Program-made: the position numbers and the translations under genes | From: Syngnathus acus | Taxonomy: Eukaryota; Chordata; Actinopteri; Syngnathiformes; Syngnathidae | Assembly: GCF_901709675.1 (NCBI RefSeq) | Contig: NC_051103.1 | Span: 47,501-111,500 of the forward strand | Reading direction: 5' to 3' | Length of the DNA stretch: 64,000 bases | Shown here: positions 31,901-41,536 of the stretch, in pieces | How positions within the stretch are numbered: position 1 is the first letter of the stretch | Layout of the letters: each line of letters begins with the position of its first letter | Notes under the pieces: model-generated | Told to the model about the DNA's origin: nothing | What the model saw: the letters and a program-made list of their open reading frames with translations, nothing else | The model's database searches: none

Positions 31901-34900
31901 AAATGACCACCTGCAACGTTTGGTTTATGTTTTATAAGCATTTTTAGTTTTATTGCTTAAATCGCATTTTCTCGATGAGCTGAGCACGTTTTCTGGATGG
32001 TGCCTCTCCCGTCACTCTGGTTAGGTTGGCAAAGTAAAAAGCGCTCTTGGGTGCTTCAGAGTGCCGAGTTTATCACTGCACATGAAGAAATGACCACCTG
32101 CAACGTTTGGTTTATGTTTTATGAGCATTTTTAATTGTATTGCTTAGAGCGCATTTTCTCGACGAGCTGAGCACGTTTTCTAGTTAAAAGCGCTCTTGGG
32201 TGCTTCAGAGTGCCGAGTTTATCACTGCGCATGAAGAAATGACCACCTGCAACGTTTGGTTTATGTTTTATAAGCATTTTTAATTTTATTGCTTAAATCG
32301 CATTTTCTCGACGAGCTGAGCACGTTTTCTGGATGGTGGCTCTCCCGTCACTCTGGTTAGGTTGGCATAGTAAAAAGCGCTCTTGGGGGCTTGAGACTGC
32401 CGAGTTTATCACTGCGCATGAAGAAATGACCACCTGCAACGTTTGGTTTATGTTTTATAAGCATTTTTAGTTTTATTGCTTAAATCGCATTTTCTCGACG
32501 AGCTGAGCACGTTTTCTGGATGGTGCCTCTCCCGTCACTCTGGTTAGGTTGGCAAAGTAAAAAGTGCTCTTGGGTGCTTCAGAGTGCCGAGTTTATCACT
32601 GCGCATGAAGAAATGACCACCTGCAACGTTTGGTTTATGTTTTATAAGCATTTTTAATTTTATTGCTTCGAGCGCATTTTCTCGACGAGCTGAGCACGTT
32701 TTCTGGATGGTGCCTCTCCCGTCACTCTGGTTAGGTTGGCATAGTAAAAAGTGCTCTTTGGGGCTTCAGAGTGCCGAGTTTATCACTGCGCATGAAGAAA
32801 TGACCACCTGCAACGTTTGGTTTATGTTTTATAAGCATTTTTAATTGTATTGCTTAGAGCGCATTTTCTCGACGAGCTGAGCACGTTTTCTAGTAAAAAG
32901 CGCTCTTGGGTGCTTCAGAGTGCCGAGTTTATCACTGCGCATACAGAAATGACCACCTGCAACGTTTGGTTTATGTTTTATAAGCATTTTTTGTTTTATT
33001 GCTTAAATCGCATTTTCTCGACGAGCTGAGCACGTTTTCTGGATGGTGCCTCTCCCGTCACTCTGGTTAGGTTGGCATAGTAAAAAGTGCTCTTGGGGGC
33101 TTCAGAGTGCCCAGTTTATCACTGCGCATGCAGAAATGACCACCTGCAACGTTTGGTTTATGTTTTATAAGCATTTTTAGTTTTATTGCTTAAATCGCAT
33201 TTTCTCGATGAGCTGAGCACGTTTTCTGGATGGTGCCTCTCCCGTCACTCTGGTTAGGTTGGCAAAGTAAAAAGCGCTCTTGGGTGCTTCAGAGTGCCGA
33301 GTTTATCACTGCACATGAAGAAATGACCACCTGCAACGTTTGGTTTATGTTTTATGAGCATTTTTAATTGTATTGCTTATAGCGCATTTTCTCGACGAGC
33401 TGAGCACGTTTTCTAGTTAAAAGCGCTCTTGGGTGCTTCAGAGTGCCGGGTTTATCACTGCGCATGAAGAAATGACCACCTGCAACGTTTGGTTTATGTT
33501 TTATAAGCATTTTTAATTTTATTGCTTAAATCGCATTTTCTCGACGAGCTGAGCACGTTTTCTGGATGGTGGCTCTCCCGTCACTCTGGTTAGGTTGGCA
33601 TAGTAAAAAGCGCTCTTGGGGGCTTGAGAGTGCCGAGTTTATCACTGCGCATGAAGAAATGACCACCTGCAACGTTTTGTTTATGTTTTATAAGCATTTT
33701 TAGTTTTATTGCTTAAATCGCATTTTCTCGACGAGCTGAGCACGTTTTCTGGATGGTGCCTCTACCGTCACTCTGGTTAGGTTGGCATAGTAAAAAGTGC
33801 TCTTGGGGGCTTCAGAGTGCCCAGTTTATCACTGCGCATGCAGAAATGACCACCTGCAACGTTTGGTTTATGTTTTATAAGCATTTTTAGTTTTATTGCT
33901 TAAATCGCATTTTCTCGATGAGCTGAGCACGTTTTCTTAATGGTGCCTCTCCCGTCACTCTGGTTAGGTTGGCAAAGTAAAAAGCGCTCTTGGGTGCTTC
34001 AGAGTGCCGAGTTTATCACTGCACATGAAGAAATGACCACCTGCAACGTTTGGTTTATGTTTTATGAGCATTTTTAATTGTATTGCTTAGAGCGCATTTT
34101 CTCGACGAGCTGAGCACGTTTTCTAGTTAAAAGCGCTCTTGGGTGCTTCAGAGTGCCGAGTTTATCACTGCGCATGAAGAAATGACCACCTGCAACGTTT
34201 GGTTTATGTTTTATAAGCATTTTTATTTTATTGCTTAAATCGCATTTTCTCGACGAGCTGAGCACGTTTTCTGGATGGTGCCTCTCCTGTCACTCTGGTT
34301 AGGTTGGCATAGTAAAAAGCGCTCTTGGGGGCTTGAGAGTGCCGAGTTTATCACTGCGCATGAAGAAATGACCACCTGCAACGTTTGGTTTATGTTTTAT
34401 AAGCATTTTTAGTTTTATTGCTTAAATCGCATTTTCTCGACGAGCTGAGCACGTTTTCTGGATGGTGCCTCTCCCGTCACTCTGGTTAGGTTGGCAAAGT
34501 AAAAAGTGCTCTTGGGTGCTTCAGAGTTCCGAGTTTATCACTGCGCATGAAGAAATGACCACCTGCAACGTTTGGTTTATGTTTTATAAGCATTTTTAAT
34601 TGTATTGCTTAGAGCGCATTTTCTCGACGAGCTGAGCACGTTTTCTAGTAAAAAGCGCTCTTGGGTGCTTCAGAGTGCCGAGTTTATCACTGCGCATGCA
34701 GAAATGACCACCTGCAACGTTTGGTTTATGTTTTATAAGCATTTTTTGTTTTATTGCTTAAATCGCATTATCTCGACGAGCTGAGCACGTTTTCTGGATG
34801 GTGCCTCTCCCGTCACTCTGGTTAGGTTGGCATAGTAAAAAGTGCTCTTGGGGGCTTCAGAGTGCCCAGTTTATCACTGCGCATGCAGAAATGACCACCT

Positions 34901-35400
34901 GCAACGTTAGGTTTATGTTTTATAAGCATTTTTAATTGTATTGCTTAGAGCGCATTTTCTCGACGAGCTGAGCACGTTTTCTAGTAAAAAGCGCTCTTGG
35001 GGGCTTGAGAGTGCCGAGTTTATCACTGCGCATGAAGAAATGACCACCTGCAACGTTTGGTCTATGTTTTATAAGCATTTTTAGTTTTATTGCTTAAATC
35101 GCATTTTCTCGACGAGCTGAGCACGTTTTCTGGATGGTGCCTCTCCCGTCACTCTGGTTAGGTTGGCAAAGTAAAAAGTGCTCTTGGGTGCTTCAGAGTG
35201 CCGAGTTTATCACTGCGCATGAAGAAATGACGTCCTGCAACGTTTGGTTTATGTTTTATAAGCATTTTTAATTGTATTGCTTAGAGCGCATTTTCTCGAC
35301 GAGCTGAGCACGTTTTCTAGTAAAAAGCGCTCTTGGGTGCTTCAGAGTGCCGAGTTTATCACTGCGCATGCAGAAATGACCACCTGCAACGTTTGGTTTA
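22960..35400. repeat. Satellite array block 3, with 1.04-kb higher-order repeat
   Basis: About 70 monomers of the long (about 187 bp) and short (about 146 bp) classes. A six-monomer order, long-long-short-long-long-short, repeats with the same variants at matching places at 25011-26051 and 30642-31685. Variant marks are GCATGCAG with TTTTTTG; CCAGTTT; CACATGAAG with TATGAGC; GGTGGCTCTCCC; and others. Shortened or extended versions lie between. One CpG cassette is embedded at 23736-24096. The final bases GTTTA (35396-35400) are the provirus target site. Confidence 0.95.
23736..24096. repeat. CpG-rich 108-bp cassette, copy 3
   Basis: The third instance of the GC-rich cassette, with the same junctions (GTGCCGAGTT on entry, CACGTCACTCTGGTTAGG on exit) and again just over three 108-bp units. 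Private changes include GTTTGCGTCC and CTTAGGGAACC. It lies about 16.7 kb from copy 2. Confidence 0.85.
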
Positions 35401-35829
35401 TGTTAGGGTTTGCAGAATATCTTCATCGTATGATTATGTTGGAATGTAACCTGTAATAATTTACCTAGCTTGTCCTGTCTTACCAAAAGTAGTAGACCAA
35501 AGTGCTAAGATATTTTCACCTGATTGACTAGCTGCAGAGGAAGCAATCAAAGTTGCTTTGTTTCCACAAAGTCGTAAAAGGCCCCCTGCTATGCTTTGAT
35601 CAGCAGGGGAGCGTCTTCACCCCATCCTGGGTTCTCACACCCCCACTTTCAACCCCACTGTGTTTCTTCTCAATAAATATGCACCTGATGAGGCCTGACT
35701 TCAGACTTCATTCGACCATCGCTGTAAGCACAGCGACGAGTGAACTCTCCGCCTGCAGGTGTCTGAAACGACTAACTTGTCTCCAGTGTGGTTCTTGCAA
35801 AATAAGTTAGAGTGAACACTACCCTAACA
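35401..35829 (+). repeat. Provirus 5' LTR
   Basis: 429 bp with TG/CA ends inside an 8-bp inverted repeat (TGTTAGGG / CCCTAACA). A polyadenylation signal AATAAA lies at 35672-35677. The match with the 3' LTR appears perfect by eye. No convincing TATA box was picked out. Confidence 0.93.
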
Positions 35830-35832
35830 TTT

Positions 35833-35850
35833 TGGTGCCGAAACCCGGGA
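35833..35850 (+). promoter_or_regulatory. Primer binding site, tRNA-Phe type
   Basis: TGGTGCCGAAACCCGGGA starts 3 bp after the LTR and is complementary to the 3' 18 nt of vertebrate tRNA-Phe (including CCA). The match stops after 18 nt, the usual length of a retroviral primer site. Confidence 0.8.
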
Positions 35851-36113
35851 CCCTCATACCCGCCATCTGGCTGACGGAGGACGACGCGCTGTACACCGTC
35901 GACGGGCCAGCGTCCATTAGGAGGACCTGGTAAAGAAAGACCTGGGAAGGAAATTCTTCGCTGGGCCAGCGTCTTAGGTCTGCCTTCGTCTGACAGAGGT
36001 GGATTGACGGGACCCGGCAGTGCAACGAACCAGGGGACAAGTAAGTTAACGCCCTAAAGTTGTGTGATTGTGTTGTTGTGAAACGCGTAAAAGGTAGAGG
36101 TGCACGGAATATA

Positions 36114-36455
36114 GCTTGGGTTCGAGTCCCAGGGGAAGTAACAGACTAAGAAAAGCAGAGCTTCTTTTTCGTTCATCGAAGAAGTGCGTGGATTCTTCTT
36201 TGTCTGTTCTTCCAAGCTGAGGGATCTGGCTTGGGTTAGAGTCCCAGTGGAAGGAACGTGCTAAGAAACACGGAGCTTCTTTTTTGTTAATCAAAGAAGG
36301 GTGTAGATATTTCTTTGTACGTTTCTCCGGCCAAAGAACAGCTTGGGTTCAAGTCCCAGTGGAAGGAACGGGCTAAGAAAGAACAGAGTTTCTTTTTCCT
36401 AATTGAAGAAGGGCGTAGATTCTTTTTTCTGTCCGTTCCTCCAAGCTGTGTTGGA
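36114..36455 (+). repeat. Three about 113-bp leader repeats with tRNA T-arm-like motif
   Basis: Units start at 36114, 36229 and 36341. Each begins GCTTGGGTT(C/A)(G/A)AGTCCCAG, continues GAAGNAACNNNCTAAGAAA and ends in a CTTC/GAAG-rich hairpin-like stretch. The opening 17 nt of unit 1 can fold as a 5-bp stem (TTGGG/CCCAG) with a TTCGAGT loop, the shape of a tRNA T arm and a match to the pol III B-box consensus. Units 2 and 3 keep the stem but change the loop. The units lie in the untranslated leader before gag, where packaging signals usually sit. Confidence 0.7.
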
Positions 36456-36644
36456 GGGTTTTACACCCATCCTGGATAGGCCTAAAAATAAAAAGCGCTG
36501 GTGTTTGTGTGGTTGAGAGTGCGACTGGTAGGATAAATTGACCGCAAAGAGAATTTGGTGGAAGGTCAATTTAAACCTGCATTGAGGATCCTCAAAGAAA
36601 ATAAAAATAAAAAAAATTGTATAAACCTAAAATACCTAATTAAG

Positions 36645-37424
36645 ATGGGAAACAAAACCGGTAAATCCCTAGCTCTTGAAGGAGATGAGAAGTACATGGC
36701 ATGTAAATTTCTTAATTGTATGCAATACATGCCAAAGTGGAAGAAAAAGTATGGAGTAGAAGGGACGTTGAAAGTTGAAGTGTGGAAGATGGTGGTTGAT
36801 GTTTTGGAGGAGAGTGTAGATAGAACGACAAAGGGACTGAAAAAGAAAAGAAAAGAGAGAGAGTTGAATTGTGCTAGAATGTGGTTGAAAGCTTCACAAG
36901 AGAAGAGAGAACAAATTCAGGAGACAAAACCTGGAAAGATAAAAAGTGATGAGACCGCCATTCAATTAAGATTTGAAAAAGAATTCTGGGTGCACAGTGG
37001 CACCCCATTCGATGATGCGGCTGAGAGTGCTTATCAGCAACGTCTTAAAAACGCGCTCATCACTGTTTCCCCCCCCGACTTCGGCAACTGGGTGAGGAAA
37101 CATTTGGTGGAAGTAGATATTGCAAGTGTGACAACAACTACGCAATGGGCCAAAAGTTCTGATGTATTTCATCTAGGCGATGATGATGATGTTGACCTAG
37201 ATGAAGATACAACAGTCTTCTTTCATGGGTCCCAGCAGGCCAGAGGAAGAGGTAGAGGCCAACAAGGTCGCAGGCCGCAATATAATTCAAAACCCCCATC
37301 AGATTCTGACAACTGTTGGAACTGTGGGAGACGAGGACACTTGGCAAGAGCGTGTCGTTTTGCAAAACAATACCAATCAAAGGGTGGAGGAAGGGGCAGA
37401 GGAAAAGCCAAATTGTCAGCGTGA
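36645..37424 (+). pseudogene. gag: Provirus gag, shortened
   Basis: An open frame of 260 codons from the ATG at 36645, chosen because it gives MGNKTG, a fit to the N-myristoylation signal of matrix proteins; the frame extends 30 codons further upstream without such a start. The basic N-terminal third looks matrix-like. The middle (FEKEFWVHSGTPFDDA, NWVRKHLVEVDI) may be the end of capsid, but most capsid sequence is absent because retroviral Gag is usually 500 residues or more. The C-terminus is nucleocapsid-like: one Cys-His knuckle CWNCGRRGHLARAC (first Cys at residue 224) within Arg/Gly-rich stretches. Gag normally assembles particles and packages RNA; this short version is probably defective. 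Confidence 0.82.
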
Positions 37425-38504
37425 CTAGATTCCTCCCCTGTGATCTCTTGTGCTCCTACAGAGGAAGAAATAACAGATGTCCATATGAAAGCAAGACATG
37501 TCATTGTCAGATTATTAGAACGTTTTTAGATTGTTAGAGCTCCTGTCCATGCAAGGAGTATGACAATGCTGTTGTATGCCCAATGACAAATGACCAGAGA
37601 TCAAATTGTGTATGTACACTAAAGTTAAAATTTGCAAATCAAGTGGTAAATGAATGCAACTGGCTTCTAGAAGATAAATAAAACTTAGAATGTGCTGTCC
37701 TCGTGTGCGTGGGAGGGACCAGCTCATGATCGACCACAGGAAATGGCCAGCCTGTGACGAATCATTGGTGCTGGGATCTACCTTACGCGCGCGAGAGCTG
37801 TGCATGTGTGTTAAAATTATGAAAATTGGCTGAACTTTTAGTGCACAGAAATTTGCTAGACTGTGGTCTATCCAATTTGCACCGCAGAACAGAAACGCTT
37901 TTGAAAGATAAAAATGAGAGGAAAAGAGAGAAATCTGTTTGCGAGCAGAAACTGATCCACACTAGTGCATGTTAAGTAAGAACCGACAGAACATGCTTTC
38001 AGGAATTGGAAGAATCAAAATTGTGAATTTAAGACATTCACATTCAATAGAAATAATTGACTGGTTGTGTTATAAGATTATACAAACTTCTATATGCGTG
38101 CTGATTCTGAGAGATTGGGTTCTTCAAATTTAAAAACAAAGAAAGACTTCTGATTGATTTGCCAGCAGTTTTTGTTGTGTGTTGAGTTTTTTTTTTGGAT
38201 TGGTGGATTGTTCTATCGGGAACCTTGAGATGAAAATGGTATGTGAATGTTGTGTGGTGAGCTTGGATGAATTGGGACCGATGTGATAGAAAGTCTCCTT
38301 CTTGGAGACTGTGTGTGAGATGCAAATGAGCATTGATGACTGATTGCCTGAATGAAGGGAAAATACAGGTTGAATGGTTGGCGTTGTTGGACACTTCTAT
38401 CCAAAATTAGTAGAGCGACTTTGAAGAAAGAGTGATTTTGAGTACGTTAAATGCTAAGGAAGAAATAAATATATAAAGGGAACAATCAAAGTGGGTATGC
38501 AATT
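37425..38504 (+). other. Provirus interior without recognisable protease or reverse transcriptase
   Basis: More than 1 kb between gag and the RNase H remnant holds only short frames on both strands. No DTG/DSG protease box and no YXDD reverse-transcriptase box was found by eye. It is AT-rich and looks like fragments left after deletion, or non-retroviral filler. Confidence 0.65.
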
Positions 38505-38898
38505 GTGAAATTGCCATACCAGATCGCTGAAGCAGAGGAGCTTCCATACAGCAGGTCGGCGCAGGCTGCTGAGCTAATTGCACTAACAAGAGCTTGTGAA
38601 TTGGCGGAAGATAAGGAAGTCACTGTATACACAGACAGTCAGTATGCGTTTTCTACTCTGTTCTATTTTGCAAAACAATGGGAGCGCAGGGGGGTTGACA
38701 ACATCAACTGGTAAGCCAGTTACCCATGCCTCCTTGTTGAAAGACTTGTTGCAGGCCATTCATTTACCTGCTAAACTGGCTGTGTGTAAATGTGCTGCTC
38801 ACACCACAGGCACAGACGAAGCCTCGAATGGAAACAGATTAGCGGACAGAATTGCTAAAGAAGCGGCAGCAGGGAAACATGGCCATGAATTTTTTTAA
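38505..38898 (+). pseudogene. pol: Provirus RNase H remnant, frameshifted
   Basis: The first frame reads AQAAELIALTRACELA then VYTDSQYAF, which are the catalytic Glu and second Asp regions of retroviral RNase H. The continuation (TSTGKPVTHASLLKDLL, CKCAAHTTGTDEASNGN, LADRIAKEAA with the last Asp) lies in another frame. The shift falls in the G6 run near 38690-38695. The N-terminal part with the first catalytic Asp is missing, so the domain is both truncated and frameshifted. Confidence 0.8.
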
Positions 38899-38945
38899 TA
38901 GATTCAGAGGACACGCAACTCATAGATAAGACTATACTGACAGAT

Positions 38946-39757
38946 ATGCAGGGCAATGCTCCAATGGTGGAAAGACGAATGTGGACGACAAAAGGAGCAA
39001 TAGCGGACACAGATAATATCCTCCGCGTCGATGACAAACCTGTTTTGCCTAAGTCACTTTTTAAAGCAGCGGCAATTGCGACGCATGGGCCTTGCCATGT
39101 GTCGACAGGGGGGATGAGGTCCATCATACATCAACAATTCACTACCTTTGGTTTGGATGTTTACTTAAAAAAATTTTGTAAAGCATGTCCCGTTTGTGTG
39201 AAACATAATCCACAAGGAAACATGAGACCTAAGAGAGGCTCATTTCCAAAACCGTCTTACCCATTTCAAATCATGCACATGGATTTTATTGAGCTCACAC
39301 AAAGTGGACCTCACAAATACTGCCTAGTGATGATTGATGCATTTTCCAAATGGGTGGAAATAGTTCCGTCTAAACGTGCGGATGCCTTAACAGTGGCAAA
39401 AGCCATTTGCAAAGCCATCATACCGACTCATGGCATCCCCCAAACCATTTACAGTGACAATGGTCCACAGATGAAGAACAGTCTTTGGCAGACTGCATGA
39501 TTAGAACGCTCAGACTGACAGAGGTGTCAAATGCAAATTTACTGCCGCCTGATCTTTCATCCTCACAGGTCGACAACAGCGTCCAGCCAGGAGACTGGGT
39601 CTACATCAAAGTCATCAAAAGAAAGAGCTGGGCCAGCCCACGGTGGGAGGGACCATTCCAAGTCCTGCTGACTACCCCCACCGCAGTAAAGATAGCTGAA
39701 CGGCCCAGCTGGATTCACCTCAGCCACTGCAAGTTGCAGAGAGTGCTGGACCCCTAA
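38946..39757 (+). pseudogene. pol: Provirus integrase with deleted catalytic segment
   Basis: The N-terminal zinc domain is present (His47, His51, Cys81, Cys84 counted from 38946; ATHGPCH and CPVC). The core has the first two acidic residues, Asp113 in HMDFIEL and Asp171 in YSDNGPQ. Just after [12 protein letters not shown] the frame breaks at about 39497; the next frame starts directly in LLPPDLSSS and continues to the C-terminal DNA-binding domain ([31 protein letters not shown]). The stretch that should hold the third catalytic residue, Glu, is gone. It would be unable to join viral ends to host DNA. Confidence 0.85.
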
Positions 39758-39818
39758 TTCGGAGTGGTGGGGAAGGCTAACTTCAAAGGAGTCCTATCGT
39801 TTAGGGTGGGACGTCTCA

Positions 39819-40814
39819 ATGTTGGTGAAGAAAACAACGATCCCCACTCCGCTAGGCGAGGGGATGTCCCGGTGTCTCTGCCATCCTAGTAGCAACGGGG
39901 CTCCATATGCCAGATGGATCCTCTGCTGCGTTGTGGTTGGAGCGTGCTATGGTCTATGGACTCAACTGAACAGACCAAGTGACAATGTTGACCGTGGAAA
40001 ACGATGGTCACACGATGAGAACTTTGAGGACTGGTCATGGGACCCCAGAAACCCATACGAAACCGACACTTGGTACCACTACGTCAAATTCACTGTGAGA
40101 TCGCACACACAGGAGGGCTGCTATGTGTGTTCCAAACTCCCGCCGTCCTCCACACAAGTTCACTTGGAGGCCAGAGCAATGAATGTCACTGAAGCGAAAT
40201 GCATGGCATCCATGGGAGGAGTTGGATATCAACACCGTGCTGTCACAGTCAGTGATGCCGACCCGTCCCGCCCTGGACTTGCGGAAGGTACCTGTGATCA
40301 GCTTTTCTGGACAAATCTCAATGTGACTGTTAATGGACGAACACTGCCGCAGGTGGCCTTCACAGACCGGCCACCTGGAGTGAACTATACGTGTTACGTC
40401 CAAGGAAGTGAGACCCACAAATGCATTGACAGAGACTGCTCTCCAGGAGGGAACTGGATGGGAGCTTTGGACATCGCCACTGAGTGTCAGGATAAGAGAG
40501 CCATTTCAGGTGGTGAGGGCTCTCCGACCAACATGGCTGCACCATCAAACGGAACATACTTCATACAGAATGGCTGGTGGCTTTGTGGTCACAAGGTTTA
40601 TCCGATGCTGCCCGCCAACTGGACAGGAGTGTGTGCACCAGTGTGGGTGACAGACCACACCTACAGGATACAACATCGTCAGCTGACGACAGCACACAAC
40701 TCTTCTGGCCGTCGCCGCAGGGCGATTACAACCTTTGACCCCCATGACCCTGTCTGGGGTGCGAATGTTCCGGACGACTGCTGTTTAGCTCAGCATTATT
40801 TTACAGAAACTTGA
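39819..40814 (+). pseudogene. env: Provirus env, surface subunit with truncated TM
   Basis: An open 331-codon frame beginning 62 bp after the integrase stop. Residues about 31-47 form a hydrophobic signal segment. The surface part has many cysteines, several N-glycosylation sites (NVT, NYT, NGT, NWT) and a CYVC motif at 101-104 that resembles the CXXC of gamma-type surface proteins. A furin-like RRRR lies at residues 298-301. Only about 30 residues follow before a stop, so the ectodomain of the membrane-fusing subunit is missing. A short hydrophobic frame at 40840-41064 may be the leftover membrane anchor. Confidence 0.8.
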
Positions 40815-40818
40815 TGAT

Positions 40819-41064
40819 TTGACCATCGAAAATGCCTTGCAAGTGATGGGTACAATGATGTACTGTTTCTGTGTTTTTCTTTTTCTTTTTTTATTGATAA
40901 CATTCTGGTCGCCTAAGGCAGAGGGGCCGTGTAACTCTTTTCCTGCATTTAATCTGGCCGCAGGTTTTTCAGTTGCACACAAAATTTGGACTGGAGCATT
41001 GAGGGAAATACCTCGTCTTCACTGGAAATTGTTGCTGTCATTGTATTTTCTTTCTTATGTTTGA
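40819..41064 (+). pseudogene. Possible env membrane-anchor remnant
   Basis: A short frame following the env stop contains a strongly hydrophobic run (MMYCFCVFLFLFLLITFW) and then basic/aromatic residues to position 41064. Its position before the polypurine tract fits the transmembrane anchor and tail of Env after an internal deletion. No conserved motif proves it. Confidence 0.45.
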
Positions 41065-41090
41065 TTGATCGGGTTTGACATACTCATATG

Positions 41091-41107
41091 ATAAAACAGG
41101 GGGGATA
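41091..41107 (+). promoter_or_regulatory. Polypurine tract before the 3' LTR
   Basis: ATAAAACAGGGGGGATA directly abuts the TGTTAGGG start of the 3' LTR. A purine-rich run at this place primes plus-strand DNA synthesis in retroelements. Confidence 0.75.
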
Positions 41108-41536
41108 TGTTAGGGTTTGCAGAATATCTTCATCGTATGATTATGTTGGAATGTAACCTGTAATAATTTACCTAGCTTGTCCTGTCTTACCAAAAGTAGT
41201 AGACCAAAGTGCTAAGATATTTTCACCTGATTGACTAGCTGCAGAGGAAGCAATCAAAGTTGCTTTGTTTCCACAAAGTCGTAAAAGGCCCCCTGCTATG
41301 CTTTGATCAGCAGGGGAGCGTCTTCACCCCATCCTGGGTTCTCACACCCCCACTTTCAACCCCACTGTGTTTCTTCTCAATAAATATGCACCTGATGAGG
41401 CCTGACTTCAGACTTCATTCGACCATCGCTGTAAGCACAGCGACGAGTGAACTCTCCGCCTGCAGGTGTCTGAAACGACTAACTTGTCTCCAGTGTGGTT
41501 CTTGCAAAATAAGTTAGAGTGAACACTACCCTAACA
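41108..41536 (+). repeat. Provirus 3' LTR
   Basis: 429 bp, apparently identical to the 5' LTR, with AATAAA at 41379-41384. It is followed by GTTTA (41537-41541), the second copy of the target duplication. Confidence 0.93.

Larger units (their letters stand above)
35401..41536 (+). mobile_element. ERV provirus with identical LTRs and deleted interior
   Basis: A complete-ended LTR retroelement of gamma/epsilon-retrovirus type. Both LTRs are 429 bp, read identical, and start TGTTAGGG and end CCCTAACA. The 5-bp target duplication GTTTA is at 35396-35400 and 41537-41541; joining the flanks restores a normal satellite monomer. Order: LTR, tRNA-Phe-type primer site, repeat-bearing leader, short gag, a noncoding stretch where protease and reverse transcriptase should be, RNase H remnant, integrase missing part of its core, env surface part, polypurine tract, LTR. 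It cannot encode its own replication. Confidence 0.93.

Noticed and set aside
35553-35810. 85-codon frame present identically at 41260-41517
   Set aside because: It lies inside the LTRs, is identical because the LTRs are, and has no recognisable domain or retroviral accessory counterpart.
35401-41536. Infectious or replication-capable provirus
   Set aside because: No protease or reverse transcriptase is visible, RNase H is frameshifted, integrase lacks its catalytic segment, and env lacks most of its membrane subunit.
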